Position numbers and translations under genes: made by a program. A DNA stretch of 64,000 bases from CBFFRJ01 sp965644225 (GTDB lineage: Bacteria; Pseudomonadota; Gammaproteobacteria; Enterobacterales; Enterobacteriaceae), in the NCBI RefSeq assembly GCF_965644225.1, contig NZ_CBFFRJ010000006.1, positions 1-64,000 of the forward strand, in the 5' to 3' direction. The notes under the pieces are model-generated. The model did not search any database and was not told the DNA's origin. It worked only from the letters and a program-made list of their open reading frames with translations. How positions within the stretch are numbered: position 1 is the stretch's first letter; every line of letters starts with the position of its first letter. Below, piece by piece: positions 29,045-36,629 of the stretch.

Positions 29045-29087
29045 AATAACAGCAAAACTGTTGTTTCATGGTCTGCGCGTTAATCGG
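29045..29087 (+). repeat. tRNA-Arg spacer repeat, block 3
   Basis: AATAACAGC ... TTTCATGGTCTGCGCGTTAATCGGC, downstream of copy 3. Confidence 0.7.
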
Positions 29088-29146
29088 CAGCACTAGGGAG
29101 GATAACGTTGCGTCAGCAGCGGCCCGTAGGGCGAACGAAGTGAGTC

Positions 29147-29164
29147 ATCCTCCCGGATGCACCA
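29147..29164 (+). pseudogene. tRNA-Arg 3'-end remnant (18 nt)
   Basis: ATCCTCCCGGATGCACCA is identical to the last 18 nt of the tRNA-Arg genes but lacks the rest of a tRNA. It is followed by a fourth copy of the spacer repeat. Confidence 0.85.
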
Positions 29165-29174
29165 TATTCTCCAG

Positions 29175-29218
29175 GATAACAGCGAGTTTGTTATTTCATG
29201 GTCTGCGAAATAATCGCG
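29175..29218 (+). repeat. tRNA-Arg spacer repeat, block 4
   Basis: GATAACAGCG ... TTTCATGGTCTGCGAAATAATCGC, attached to the tRNA remnant and not to an intact tRNA. Confidence 0.75.
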
Positions 29219-29339
29219 ACAACCAGCTGAATCATCCTTAGTCACCATTTCCCCCTGAAAATCATCCCTTTCGCTAACAGCGACAAAAATCCTTGTTTAC
29301 GATAAAGTAACGTTCCGTTATCCGGTTTGTGAGAACACG

Positions 29340-29906
29340 ATGTACGAACGTTATGCTGGTTTGATTTTTGATATGGATGGCACCATCCTGGATACCGAAC
29401 CGACACATCGCAAAGCGTGGCATGAAGTGCTTGGGCGCTACGGCCTGCGCTACGACTTACAGGCGATGATCGCGTTAAATGGTTCGCCGACCTGGCGCAT
29501 TGCCCAGTCAGTCATCGAACTCAATCAGGCCAGCCTCGATCCTTATGCGCTGGCGCGTGAAAAAACCGATGCCGTCAAAGCCATGTTGCTCGATACCGTG
29601 CGTCCTTTGCCACTGATAGAGGTGGTGAAAGAGTGGCATGGTCGTCGCCCTATGTCCGTCGGCACGGGCAGCGAAAGCGCCATTGCTGAAGCGCTACTGG
29701 TGCATCTTGGTCTGCGCCACTATTTTTCTACTGTTGTTGCCGCCGATGATGTAAAAAACCACAAACCCGCCCCGGACACATTTTTATTGTGTGCCGAACG
29801 TATGGGCGTGGCTCCGGATCAGTGCGTGGTATTTGAAGATGCAGACTTTGGTTTGCAGGCGGCACGTGCAGCAGGAATGGATGCCGTGGATGTGCGCTTA
29901 TTGTGA
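29340..29906 (+). CDS. yqaB: Fructose-1-phosphate/6-phosphogluconate phosphatase YqaB
   Basis: HAD-superfamily phosphatase of 188 residues. The nucleophile motif IFDMDGTILDTEP (D near 11) and the later VFEDADFGLQAARAAG acid motif are present, and the SVGTGSESAIAEALL region gives motif II. E. coli YqaB acts on fructose 1-phosphate and related sugar phosphates. Its TGA overlaps the GTG start of yqaA by 4 bp, so the two are one transcription unit. Confidence 0.94.
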   Translation: MYERYAGLIFDMDGTILDTEPTHRKAWHEVLGRYGLRYDLQAMIALNGSPTWRIAQSVIELNQASLDPYALAREKTDAVKAMLLDTVRPLPLIEVVKEWHGRRPMSVGTGSESAIAEALLVHLGLRHYFSTVVAADDVKNHKPAPDTFLLCAERMGVAPDQCVVFEDADFGLQAARAAGMDAVDVRLL

Positions 29907-30330
29907 GTGACCTTCTGTCACTCTCGTCTTTATTCGCCAGCAGTTTCCTCAGCGCCACACTGTTACCGGGTAACTCTGAGGTTGTTCTGGTGGCGATGCT
30001 GCTTTCGGATGTCAGCCAGCCCTGGCTCCTCGTATTAATAGCAACAATGGGTAATAGCCTTGGAGGGCTGACAAACGTTATTCTTGGGCGTTTCTTTCCG
30101 TTACGTGAAAAGTCACGCTGGCAGGAAAAAGCAACAGGTTGGCTAAGGCGCTATGGCGCAGCCACACTGTTATTAAGCTGGATGCCTGTTACAGGCGATT
30201 TGCTGTGTCTGCTGGCGGGATGGATGCGCATCTCCTGGGGACCGGTGATATTTTTTTATGCCTTGGGAAGGCGTTCCGCTATGTGCTACTGGCCATAGTA
30301 ACGCTACAGGGTATGACGTGGTGGCACTAA
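29903..30330 (+). pseudogene. yqaA: yqaA, DedA/SNARE-associated-like membrane protein, frameshifted
   Basis: The GTG start and first 120 or so codons match E. coli YqaA (142 residues, several membrane helices). In the last part the frame is lost at a T7 run (30251-30257): the reading frame continues only to 30298 with an unrelated tail. One extra T would restore CLGKAFRYV...GMTWWH, which ends at 30330 like E. coli YqaA. Either a real one-base loss, a sequencing error in a homopolymer, or a slippage site. The function of YqaA is unknown to me. Confidence 0.85.
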
Positions 30331-30410
30331 TTGGATTGAGTGAGTGACCTTTAATCGTCAACCATTACAATTATGCTTAATAAAATGATTATTACAGGCG
30401 GGAGGTCAAT

Positions 30411-31955
30411 TTGATCCCGGACGTATCACAGGCATTGTCCTGGCTGGAAAAAAATCCTCAGGCTCTTAAGGGGATTCAACGCGGGCTCGAGCGTGAAACA
30501 CTGCGCGTTAATGCAGATGGCACCCTGGCAACAACGGGTCATCCGCAGACGCTGGGTTCGGCGTTGACTCATAAATGGATTACCACCGATTTTGCGGAAG
30601 CCCTGCTGGAGTTTATTACTCCTGTTGAGGGTGATATCCAGCACATGCTGGCCATCATGCGTGATGTTCATCGCTACACTGCGCGTGAAATTGGCGATGA
30701 ACGTATGTGGCCGCTGAGTATGCCGTGCTACATCGAAAACGGTCAGGATATTGAGCTGGCACAATATGGCAGTTCGAATATTGGCCGTCTGAAGACGCTG
30801 TACCGTGAAGGGTTGAAAAACCGTTACGGCGCGCTGATGCAGACCATTTCCGGCGTGCACTATAACTTCTCTTTGCCGATGGCGTTCTGGCAAGCGAAAT
30901 GCGGTGACACGGATAAAGAATCGGTGTCGGCAGGCTATTTCCGCCTGATCCGTAACTATTACCGCTTTGGTTGGGTGATCCCGTATCTGTTTGGCGCTTC
31001 ACCGGCCATTTGCCCGTCATTCCTGCAAGGCAAGCCGACCACCTTACCGTTCGAAAAAACGCCCGGCGGTATGTATTACCTGCCGTATGCGACTTCGCTG
31101 CGCTTAAGCGACCTGGGCTATACCAACAAATCGCAAAGTAACCTGGGTATCACCTTCAATAATCTGCCGGATTATGTGACGGCGCTGAAGCGGGCGATCA
31201 AAACGCCTTCCGAGGAATATGCCCGGATCGGTCAGCAGAAGGACGGTAAGTATCTGCAAATTAACACTAATGTTTTGCAGATTGAAAACGAACTCTATGC
31301 CCCGATCCGCCCGAAACGCGTTACCCGTAGCGGTGAATCGCCGTCGGATGCGTTGCTGCGTGGCGGCATTGAATATATTGAAGTGCGCTCGCTGGATATT
31401 AACCCGTTCACCCCGATTGGCGTCGATGAGCAGCAGATCCGCTTCCTCGATCTCTTTATGGTCTGGTGTGTACTGACTGATGCGCCAGAAATGAGCAGCG
31501 ATGAGCTGCTGTGTACGCGTAAAAACTGGAACCGGGTTATTCTTGAAGGTCGTAAGCCTGGCCTGACGCTCGGTGTGGGCTGCGAGGCTTCTCAGTTCCC
31601 GCTGCCGCAGGTGGGCAAAGACTTGTTCAGTGACCTGAAACGGGTTGCGCAGACGCTTGATGGCCTTTACGGCGGCACGGATTATGAGCAGGTGTGTGAT
31701 GAGCTGGTCGCCAGTTTTGATAACCCGGACCTGACCTTCTCGGCGCGTATTCTGCGTTCGATGATTGATAACGGCATCGGCGGCACGGGTAAAGCGCTGG
31801 CAGATGAGTACCGGTCAATTTTGCGTGAAGAGCCGCTGGAAATCTTAAGCGAAGACGATTTCAGAAAAGAGTGCGATGCATCCTGGGCGCGACAGAAAGA
31901 AGTTGAAGCCTCAGATACTGAGACATTCGAGGCGTTGCTGGCAAGACACGCCTGA
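30411..31955 (+). CDS. gshA: Glutamate-cysteine ligase GshA
   Basis: First enzyme of glutathione synthesis, 514 residues, proteobacterial type. It begins with TTG (TTGATCCCGGACGTATCACAG), as E. coli gshA does; a GCGGGAGGT ribosome site precedes it and no better in-frame ATG exists. Family stretches such as GLERETLRV (near 27), LLEFITPV and EYIEVRSLDINPF (near 325) are visible. The rare start probably limits translation. MicA is encoded just downstream on the other strand. Confidence 0.97.
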   Translation: MIPDVSQALSWLEKNPQALKGIQRGLERETLRVNADGTLATTGHPQTLGSALTHKWITTDFAEALLEFITPVEGDIQHMLAIMRDVHRYTAREIGDERMWPLSMPCYIENGQDIELAQYGSSNIGRLKTLYREGLKNRYGALMQTISGVHYNFSLPMAFWQAKCGDTDKESVSAGYFRLIRNYYRFGWVIPYLFGASPAICPSFLQGKPTTLPFEKTPGGMYYLPYATSLRLSDLGYTNKSQSNLGITFNNLPDYVTALKRAIKTPSEEYARIGQQKDGKYLQINTNVLQIENELYAPIRPKRVTRSGESPSDALLRGGIEYIEVRSLDINPFTPIGVDEQQIRFLDLFMVWCVLTDAPEMSSDELLCTRKNWNRVILEGRKPGLTLGVGCEASQFPLPQVGKDLFSDLKRVAQTLDGLYGGTDYEQVCDELVASFDNPDLTFSARILRSMIDNGIGGTGKALADEYRSILREEPLEILSEDDFRKECDASWARQKEVEASDTETFEALLARHA

Positions 31956-31963
31956 CAGAAAAG

Positions 31964-32037
31964 AAAAAGGCCACATTGCTGTGGCCAAAATATTCATCTC
32001 TGAAATCAGGGATGATGATAACAAATGCGCGTCTTTC
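31964..32037 (-). ncRNA. micA: sRNA MicA
   Basis: Hfq-dependent, sigma-E controlled RNA that represses ompA and other porin mRNAs. The minus strand reads GAAAGACGCGCATTTGTTAT at its 5' end (ompA-pairing seed), an internal stem (CATCCCTGATTTCAGAGATG) and a terminator GGCCACA-GCAA-TGTGGCC plus T5. Position between gshA and luxS is as in E. coli. The same terminator stem can serve gshA on the plus strand. Confidence 0.93.
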
Positions 32038-32043
32038 ATATAC

Positions 32044-32070
32044 TCAGACTCGCACCCGTTAAAAGAGTTC
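32044..32070 (-). promoter_or_regulatory. Sigma-E promoter of micA
   Basis: On the minus strand GAACTC (-35), 16 bp, TCTGA (-10), six bases before the MicA 5' end. This fits the GGAACTT/TCTGA sigma-E consensus with one change in each element. Confidence 0.85.
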
Positions 32071-32107
32071 ATTTTATTTTTAAAAAAATCACTGTGGAGG
32101 TGACTAA

Positions 32108-32623
32108 ATGCCATTGTTGGATAGCTTCACTGTCGATCATACCCGTATGGAAGCGCCTGCTGTCCGTGTTGCTAAGACCATGAACACGCCGCATGGCGAT
32201 GCCATCACCGTATTCGATCTGCGTTTTTGTGTGCCCAACAAAGAAGTGATGCCTGAAAAAGGTATCCATACGCTGGAGCACCTGTTCGCTGGTTTTATGC
32301 GCGATCATCTCAACGGTAACGGTGTTGAAATCATCGATATCTCGCCGATGGGTTGCCGCACCGGTTTCTATATGAGCCTGATCGGTACTCCGGATGAGAA
32401 GCGCGTGGCTGATGCCTGGAAAGCGGCGATGGCCGATGTACTGAAAGTGCAGGATCAGAATCAGATCCCGGAACTGAATGTGTACCAGTGCGGCACTTAC
32501 CATATGCACTCTCTGGCGGAAGCTCAGGATATTGCCCGTCATATCCTTGACCGCGATGTGCGTGTAAACAGCAACGATGAGCTGGCGCTGCCGAAAGAAA
32601 AACTGCAAGAACTGCACATCTAG
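32108..32623 (+). CDS. luxS: S-ribosylhomocysteine lyase LuxS
   Basis: Splits S-ribosylhomocysteine into homocysteine and the AI-2 precursor DPD. It has 171 residues, as in E. coli. The metal ligands lie in HTLEHLFAG (H54 and H58) and in YQCGTYH (C128 region), and the CRTGFYMSL catalytic-site stretch is present. The ribosome site is GTGGAGGTG. It is followed by a small GC-rich hairpin and an AraC-type gene in the same direction. Confidence 0.97.
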   Translation: MPLLDSFTVDHTRMEAPAVRVAKTMNTPHGDAITVFDLRFCVPNKEVMPEKGIHTLEHLFAGFMRDHLNGNGVEIIDISPMGCRTGFYMSLIGTPDEKRVADAWKAAMADVLKVQDQNQIPELNVYQCGTYHMHSLAEAQDIARHILDRDVRVNSNDELALPKEKLQELHI

Positions 32624-32636
32624 TGGTGCACCTTTT

Positions 32637-32658
32637 CCCTCTCCCTCCGTGGAGAGGG
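32637..32658. repeat. GC-rich palindromic intergenic repeat (copy 2, short)
   Basis: CCCTCTCC-CTCCGT-GGAGAGGG just after luxS. It shares the CTCTCC stem with the longer copies. Confidence 0.65.
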
Positions 32659-32681
32659 TAGAGCGACAGGCGTTTAAACTG

Positions 32682-33455
32682 ATGACGACAGCCGTATCAT
32701 TCTCCTTCCAGCACCGCCCCTTTGTACCCTATGCCCACGACTATACGCACGGTGAAAGTGAGCCGTGGCATCAACATGACTGTGCGCAGTTACTGCATAT
32801 TCTCAGCGGTGTGGTTCGGGTCGAGACCGCGCAAGGCTGTTGGGTTGTGCCGCCGGGTCGTGGCGTCTGGCTACCTGCCGGAACGCAGCATGCCATCAGC
32901 ATTACCGGTAATGTCGCAGCACGTACCCTCTTTATTGATCCGCTGGCCCGTGCGGACCTGCCAGCCTCCTGCCAGATAGTTCAAATCACGCCGTTGCTGC
33001 GGGAACTGATTGTTGCTTCATTTACGCTCAATGAGGAGTACTTACCAGGCAGTCGCGATGAGCGGGTTTACGAGCTGGTGCTTGATGAGATCCGCGGTAT
33101 GCAGACCCTGCCTTTCTGTTTACCGGATCCGCAAAGTGAGGTGCTGAAAAAACTGTGTCTGCAAATTTGTGCCTCGATCGGGCAACCCTGGAGCAGCGCT
33201 AAGGCGGCAGGCATTGTCAGCATGAGTGAAAAGACGCTTAACCGCCATTTTCAGCAGCAAACGTCCTTGTCGTACAGCGAGTGGGTGCGCCGTGCGAAGC
33301 TAATCGAAGGTCTGATCCGTCTTGCGCAGGGGCATTCGGTGCTGCGTGTGGCGTTGGATCTTGGTTACGGCAGCCACAGCGCATTTACGGCGATGTTTCG
33401 CCGGGTGATGGGAATATCACCCAGCGACTATTATCGCGACTCTGAAAAAGAGTGA
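32682..33455 (+). CDS. AraC-family transcriptional regulator with cupin domain
   Basis: Regulator of 257 residues. An N-terminal cupin (HGESEPWHQHDCAQLLHILSG at about 20-40, VPPGRGVWLPAGTQHAI at about 60) is followed by a C-terminal AraC helix-turn-helix pair (SMSEKTLNRHFQQQTS and VALDLGYGSHSAFTAMFRRVMG). The start at 32682 excludes a luxS-overlapping extension. Its stop overlaps the convergent leuA-like gene by 25 bp. The regulated gene cannot be read from sequence; the neighbouring isopropylmalate synthase is a guess. Confidence 0.85.
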   Translation: MTTAVSFSFQHRPFVPYAHDYTHGESEPWHQHDCAQLLHILSGVVRVETAQGCWVVPPGRGVWLPAGTQHAISITGNVAARTLFIDPLARADLPASCQIVQITPLLRELIVASFTLNEEYLPGSRDERVYELVLDEIRGMQTLPFCLPDPQSEVLKKLCLQICASIGQPWSSAKAAGIVSMSEKTLNRHFQQQTSLSYSEWVRRAKLIEGLIRLAQGHSVLRVALDLGYGSHSAFTAMFRRVMGISPSDYYRDSEKE

Positions 33456-35107
33456 GTCTGACCCAGCGCATTGAGTAATGCCTGTAATGACGCCCGGGCG
33501 ACATCGTTGTCGATCCCCACACCCCAGTGAGCAGAGCCATCAGGATACAGGCACTGAATATAGGCGACGGAGCGGCTGTCGCTGCGCGCGCCCAGGGTAT
33601 GCTCATGATAATCCTTGATGCTGAACGCTTGTTTAAGCATAACGTTTAGCGCGCCCGCCGCTGCTGAAAGCAACCCATTTCCCTGTCCTTCAAGATGTCG
33701 ATTGACGCCCTCGATGGCGAGGGTCGCCTGCAAGCGTAATTGCCCGTCAGGGTGACTCTCGCTCTTGTAATTAACCAGCGTCATGTGAGGCTGTGCGATG
33801 AGTCCGTAACGCTCGCGAAAAAGCTGCCATAACGCATTTTGCGTCATCTCTTTACCCCTGGCATCGGTTTCACGCTGGACGTGCTGACTGAAGTCCTGCT
33901 GCAGGGCGCGGGGGAGCTTCAACCCGTGATTCTGTTCAATCAGCCATGCGCTGCCGCTTTTCCCCGACTGGCTGTTCACGCGAATGACGGCTTCGTAGCT
34001 ACAGCCAATATCCTTCGGATCGACCGGCAGATAGGGCATCTGCCAAAGGTCGCCGGCCTTGCGGGCATCAAATCCTTTTTTGATAGCATCCTGATGTGAC
34101 CCGGAAAACGCGGTATAGGCCAGACTGCCCGCCCAGGGATGGCGAGGGTGGACGGGCAACTGGTTACAGGTTTCCACAACCTCGACAACCTGCTGCATAT
34201 TGCTGAAGTCCAGCTCGGGTGAGATCCCCTGGCTGTAGAGATTCATGGCCAGCGTCACCAGACAGACATTCCCGGTCCGCTCTCCGTTGCCAAACAGACA
34301 TCCTTCAACGCGATCGGCGCCCGCCAGCAGGGCCAGCTCTGAGCTTGCCACGCCGGTGCCCCGATCGTTATGCGGATGCACGCTAATACTCACGTCCTTA
34401 CGGCGCGTGAAGTGGCGGCAAAAATACTCAATCTGATCGGCATAGACGTTAGGGGTATTGACCTCGACCGTGGCGGGCAGGTTGAGAATCATCGGGCGGG
34501 CGGTGCCGGGTTGCCAGACATCCGCCACGGCTTCACAAATCTCCAGCGCAAACGCCGGTTCGGTAAAGCAGAATGTCTCGGGTGAGTATTCGTATTGCCA
34601 GTGGGTATCCGGCTGCGCGTCACAAAGCTTACGGATCAGCTGCGTTGAGCGCACTGCGAGGGCAATAATTTCAGCCTTCTCCATACCAAACACCAGTTTG
34701 CGAAACAGCGGCGCCGTGGCGTTATACAGGTGGATCGTGGCCCGGTGCGCCCCTTTAAGCGATTCAAAGGTTCTGCGGATCAGATCTTCTCTGGCCTGGG
34801 TTAAAACCTGAATCGTGACGTCCTCAGGAATTTGCTTTTCCTCAATTAACTGGCGTACGAAGTTGAAATCCGTCTGCGAGGCAGAAGGAAATGCCACTTC
34901 AATCTCTTTAAAACCGCAGCTCAGTAGCAGCTCCCAGAACTGCAGTTTTCGCTCGCTGTCCATTGGTTCTGCCAGGGCCTGATTACCGTCCCGCAGATCG
35001 GTAGAGAGCCAGCGTGGCGCGTGGGTCAACTGATTCTGCGGCCACTGGCGTTCCGGCAGGGAAATAGGCGGGTGCGGCAGATATTTTTGTGCGGGGTTCT
35101 TCAGCAT
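33431..35107 (-). CDS. 2-isopropylmalate synthase, long form (LeuA paralogue)
   Basis: Enzyme of the HMG-CoA lyase-like family that condenses acetyl-CoA with 2-ketoisovalerate. With the start at 35107 (GGAG ribosome site 7 bp before) it has 558 residues. Catalytic core: STDLRDGNQAL (near 40) and the metal-binding SVHPHNDRGTG (H-x-H), then GNGERTGNV. A C-terminal LeuA dimer/regulatory domain follows (from about 430). This is the long form found in actinobacteria, fungi and pseudomonads, unlike the E. coli-type leuABCD enzyme. There is no leucine-rich leader or leuBCD nearby. A second function in 2-keto acid elongation is possible. Confidence 0.85.
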   Translation of the reverse strand: MLKNPAQKYLPHPPISLPERQWPQNQLTHAPRWLSTDLRDGNQALAEPMDSERKLQFWELLLSCGFKEIEVAFPSASQTDFNFVRQLIEEKQIPEDVTIQVLTQAREDLIRRTFESLKGAHRATIHLYNATAPLFRKLVFGMEKAEIIALAVRSTQLIRKLCDAQPDTHWQYEYSPETFCFTEPAFALEICEAVADVWQPGTARPMILNLPATVEVNTPNVYADQIEYFCRHFTRRKDVSISVHPHNDRGTGVASSELALLAGADRVEGCLFGNGERTGNVCLVTLAMNLYSQGISPELDFSNMQQVVEVVETCNQLPVHPRHPWAGSLAYTAFSGSHQDAIKKGFDARKAGDLWQMPYLPVDPKDIGCSYEAVIRVNSQSGKSGSAWLIEQNHGLKLPRALQQDFSQHVQRETDARGKEMTQNALWQLFRERYGLIAQPHMTLVNYKSESHPDGQLRLQATLAIEGVNRHLEGQGNGLLSAAAGALNVMLKQAFSIKDYHEHTLGARSDSRSVAYIQCLYPDGSAHWGVGIDNDVARASLQALLNALGQTHSFSESR

Positions 35108-35773
35108 GATGGGCTCCTGTTGTTTGTTAATCATCCTGGCGGCTGTGCTGGGGCGAAGCTTTAGCGAAAGGGACATAAACTATAGATAAATGGACAATGT
35201 TGCCTGGTTTATTTATTTTGTGAATGTAAGTGATTTTCTGATTTATATTCTGAATAAAAATCTCGCGGCCGGTGTCTGTTTCCTGTTGTTGCGATTTCTG
35301 CATGTTGTTATTTTCGAAATGACATGGTAGTTTTTTGATGTTCTTTATTTGATTCTGATTATCCGGCTGTTAATTTGTCGGAATAGATAATCGCTGTGCC
35401 GGTGCGATATTTTAGGCAATCACGTAGTCATTTCATCAGGGAGTGTGTTTGATGTTGCATACTTATTTGTTGGTCGATGGTGCGAGAGCTGCGCAATTTT
35501 ATGCCCGACAAAATTCAGAGTTTTGTCAGATTATAATTTTTTTTATCAATCAGTTAGGTCGATAAGGTGCCGAAAAAATCCAGAGTCCTGGTGTTCGGTT
35601 ACGGCTTTGGGGGTTGGTAACGCATATGGTGGAACGGGAAAAAGTCATCCGCTACTTATTTTTATCTTTCTTTCGGCCTTGCTGGATGCGAGTGCAATAA
35701 AAAGAGTGCGGTTTTTATTTGTGCCAGAAATAAGACCATTACGCCCAGGGCCACACATTAAAAGAATGCTACA
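35108..35773. other. AT-rich intergenic region without a clear gene
   Basis: A 666-bp stretch visibly AT-richer than the neighbours, with no promoter I can name. A 110-codon plus-strand frame at 35445-35777 is Cys- and Arg-rich without a ribosome site and looks like chance. The boundaries suggest inserted DNA. Confidence 0.6.
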
Positions 35774-36577
35774 ATGATGAATAAACTATTACGTGCTGTC
35801 GTACTGTTCGTTTTTTCTCTATTTCCATGTTTAAGTCATGCCGATCCTGAGCTATTAATCGACAGACTCAAAAATAACAGCGAACCGCCGCCGACGGAAC
35901 AGAGCGAGTCGCTTAAGGCCGAGAACAAACGATTACAGTTGCAATTAAAGAAGGTGGAGCAGCAGCTTAGCGAAGAAAGTCGTCTGCATGAAGCGCAGGT
36001 CAGCATGCTCTCATCCCATATTGCGGCATTGCAGAAAAAGGCCATCGCAGGCACGTCGGTGGGCACTGTCGCTGATAAATCAAAGTCTGAACAGCCGCTG
36101 GTTAAACAGACTGAGCGTGATAAAGAGCTTTCTCAGTTGCTGGTTAAACTGGCGGATTCGGATCAACGTAGCGGCGGGAAAAATAGCCGTGAGAGTGAGC
36201 GTAACAAGCAGCAAAGCGAGCAGTTTGTTGCCCGGGCTGCGCAGGTAAAAGGGGCGGTAAAAGCAGCCAGCGGCGTTATCTATCAGGTCGTGAAAAAGGG
36301 AACCGCGCCGGAGGTGACGCAAAACGATGTTATTCGCTTCAGATTTGATGAAAAGCTCAGCAGCGGAAAGGTTCTTTCCGCAGGAGAAATACGCCGTAAA
36401 CGTGCTGCTGAGCTGCCTGCCGTTATTGGGCTGGGCGTTCCGGGGTTGGGAGTCGGCGGCCAGGTAAAAATCACCGTTCCCTGGCAGCTGGCTTATGGTG
36501 AGCAGGGGATCTCTGGCATCATACCTCCGGGTGTGGCTTCTGAAATCACCCTTGAGATACTTAGCCTGAATAAGTAA
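35774..36577 (+). CDS. Divergent FKBP-type peptidyl-prolyl isomerase-like exported protein
   Basis: Protein of 267 residues. A Sec signal peptide (MMNKLLRAVVLFVFSLFPCL...SHA) is followed by a charged, glutamine-rich coiled-coil stretch (about 45-140). The C-terminal part (about 165-267) matches an FKBP domain ending in PWQLAYGEQGISGIIPPGVASEI, like FkpA and Mip. Several usual pocket residues are not seen: the YTG and vFDSS stretches are replaced by FRFDEKLSSGKVLSAGE, so isomerase activity is doubtful. It may be a periplasmic chaperone. Located beside AT-rich DNA between leuA-like and emrB. Confidence 0.75.
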   Translation: MMNKLLRAVVLFVFSLFPCLSHADPELLIDRLKNNSEPPPTEQSESLKAENKRLQLQLKKVEQQLSEESRLHEAQVSMLSSHIAALQKKAIAGTSVGTVADKSKSEQPLVKQTERDKELSQLLVKLADSDQRSGGKNSRESERNKQQSEQFVARAAQVKGAVKAASGVIYQVVKKGTAPEVTQNDVIRFRFDEKLSSGKVLSAGEIRRKRAAELPAVIGLGVPGLGVGGQVKITVPWQLAYGEQGISGIIPPGVASEITLEILSLNK

Positions 36578-36587
36578 CGACCTAAAA

Positions 36588-36618
36588 AAAGAGCGCCTTC
36601 AATATTGAGGTGCTCTTT
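36588..36618. terminator. Bidirectional terminator between FKBP-like gene and emrB
   Basis: AAAGAGCGCCTTCAATATTG pairs with the following AGGTGCTCTTT; a T-tract follows on both strands (AAAAAAA on the left, TTTGATTTT on the right). Confidence 0.85.
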
Positions 36619-36629
36619 GATTTTCACTG

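Noticed and set aside
29340..30298. yqaA as a normal shortened gene ending at 30298
   Set aside because: The tail after the T-run does not match YqaA while the other frame does, so a frameshift is more likely.
35445..35777. 110-codon plus-strand ORF before the FKBP-like gene
   Set aside because: It has no ribosome site, a Cys/Arg-rich unlikely composition and no recognisable domain; it overlaps the next gene's start.
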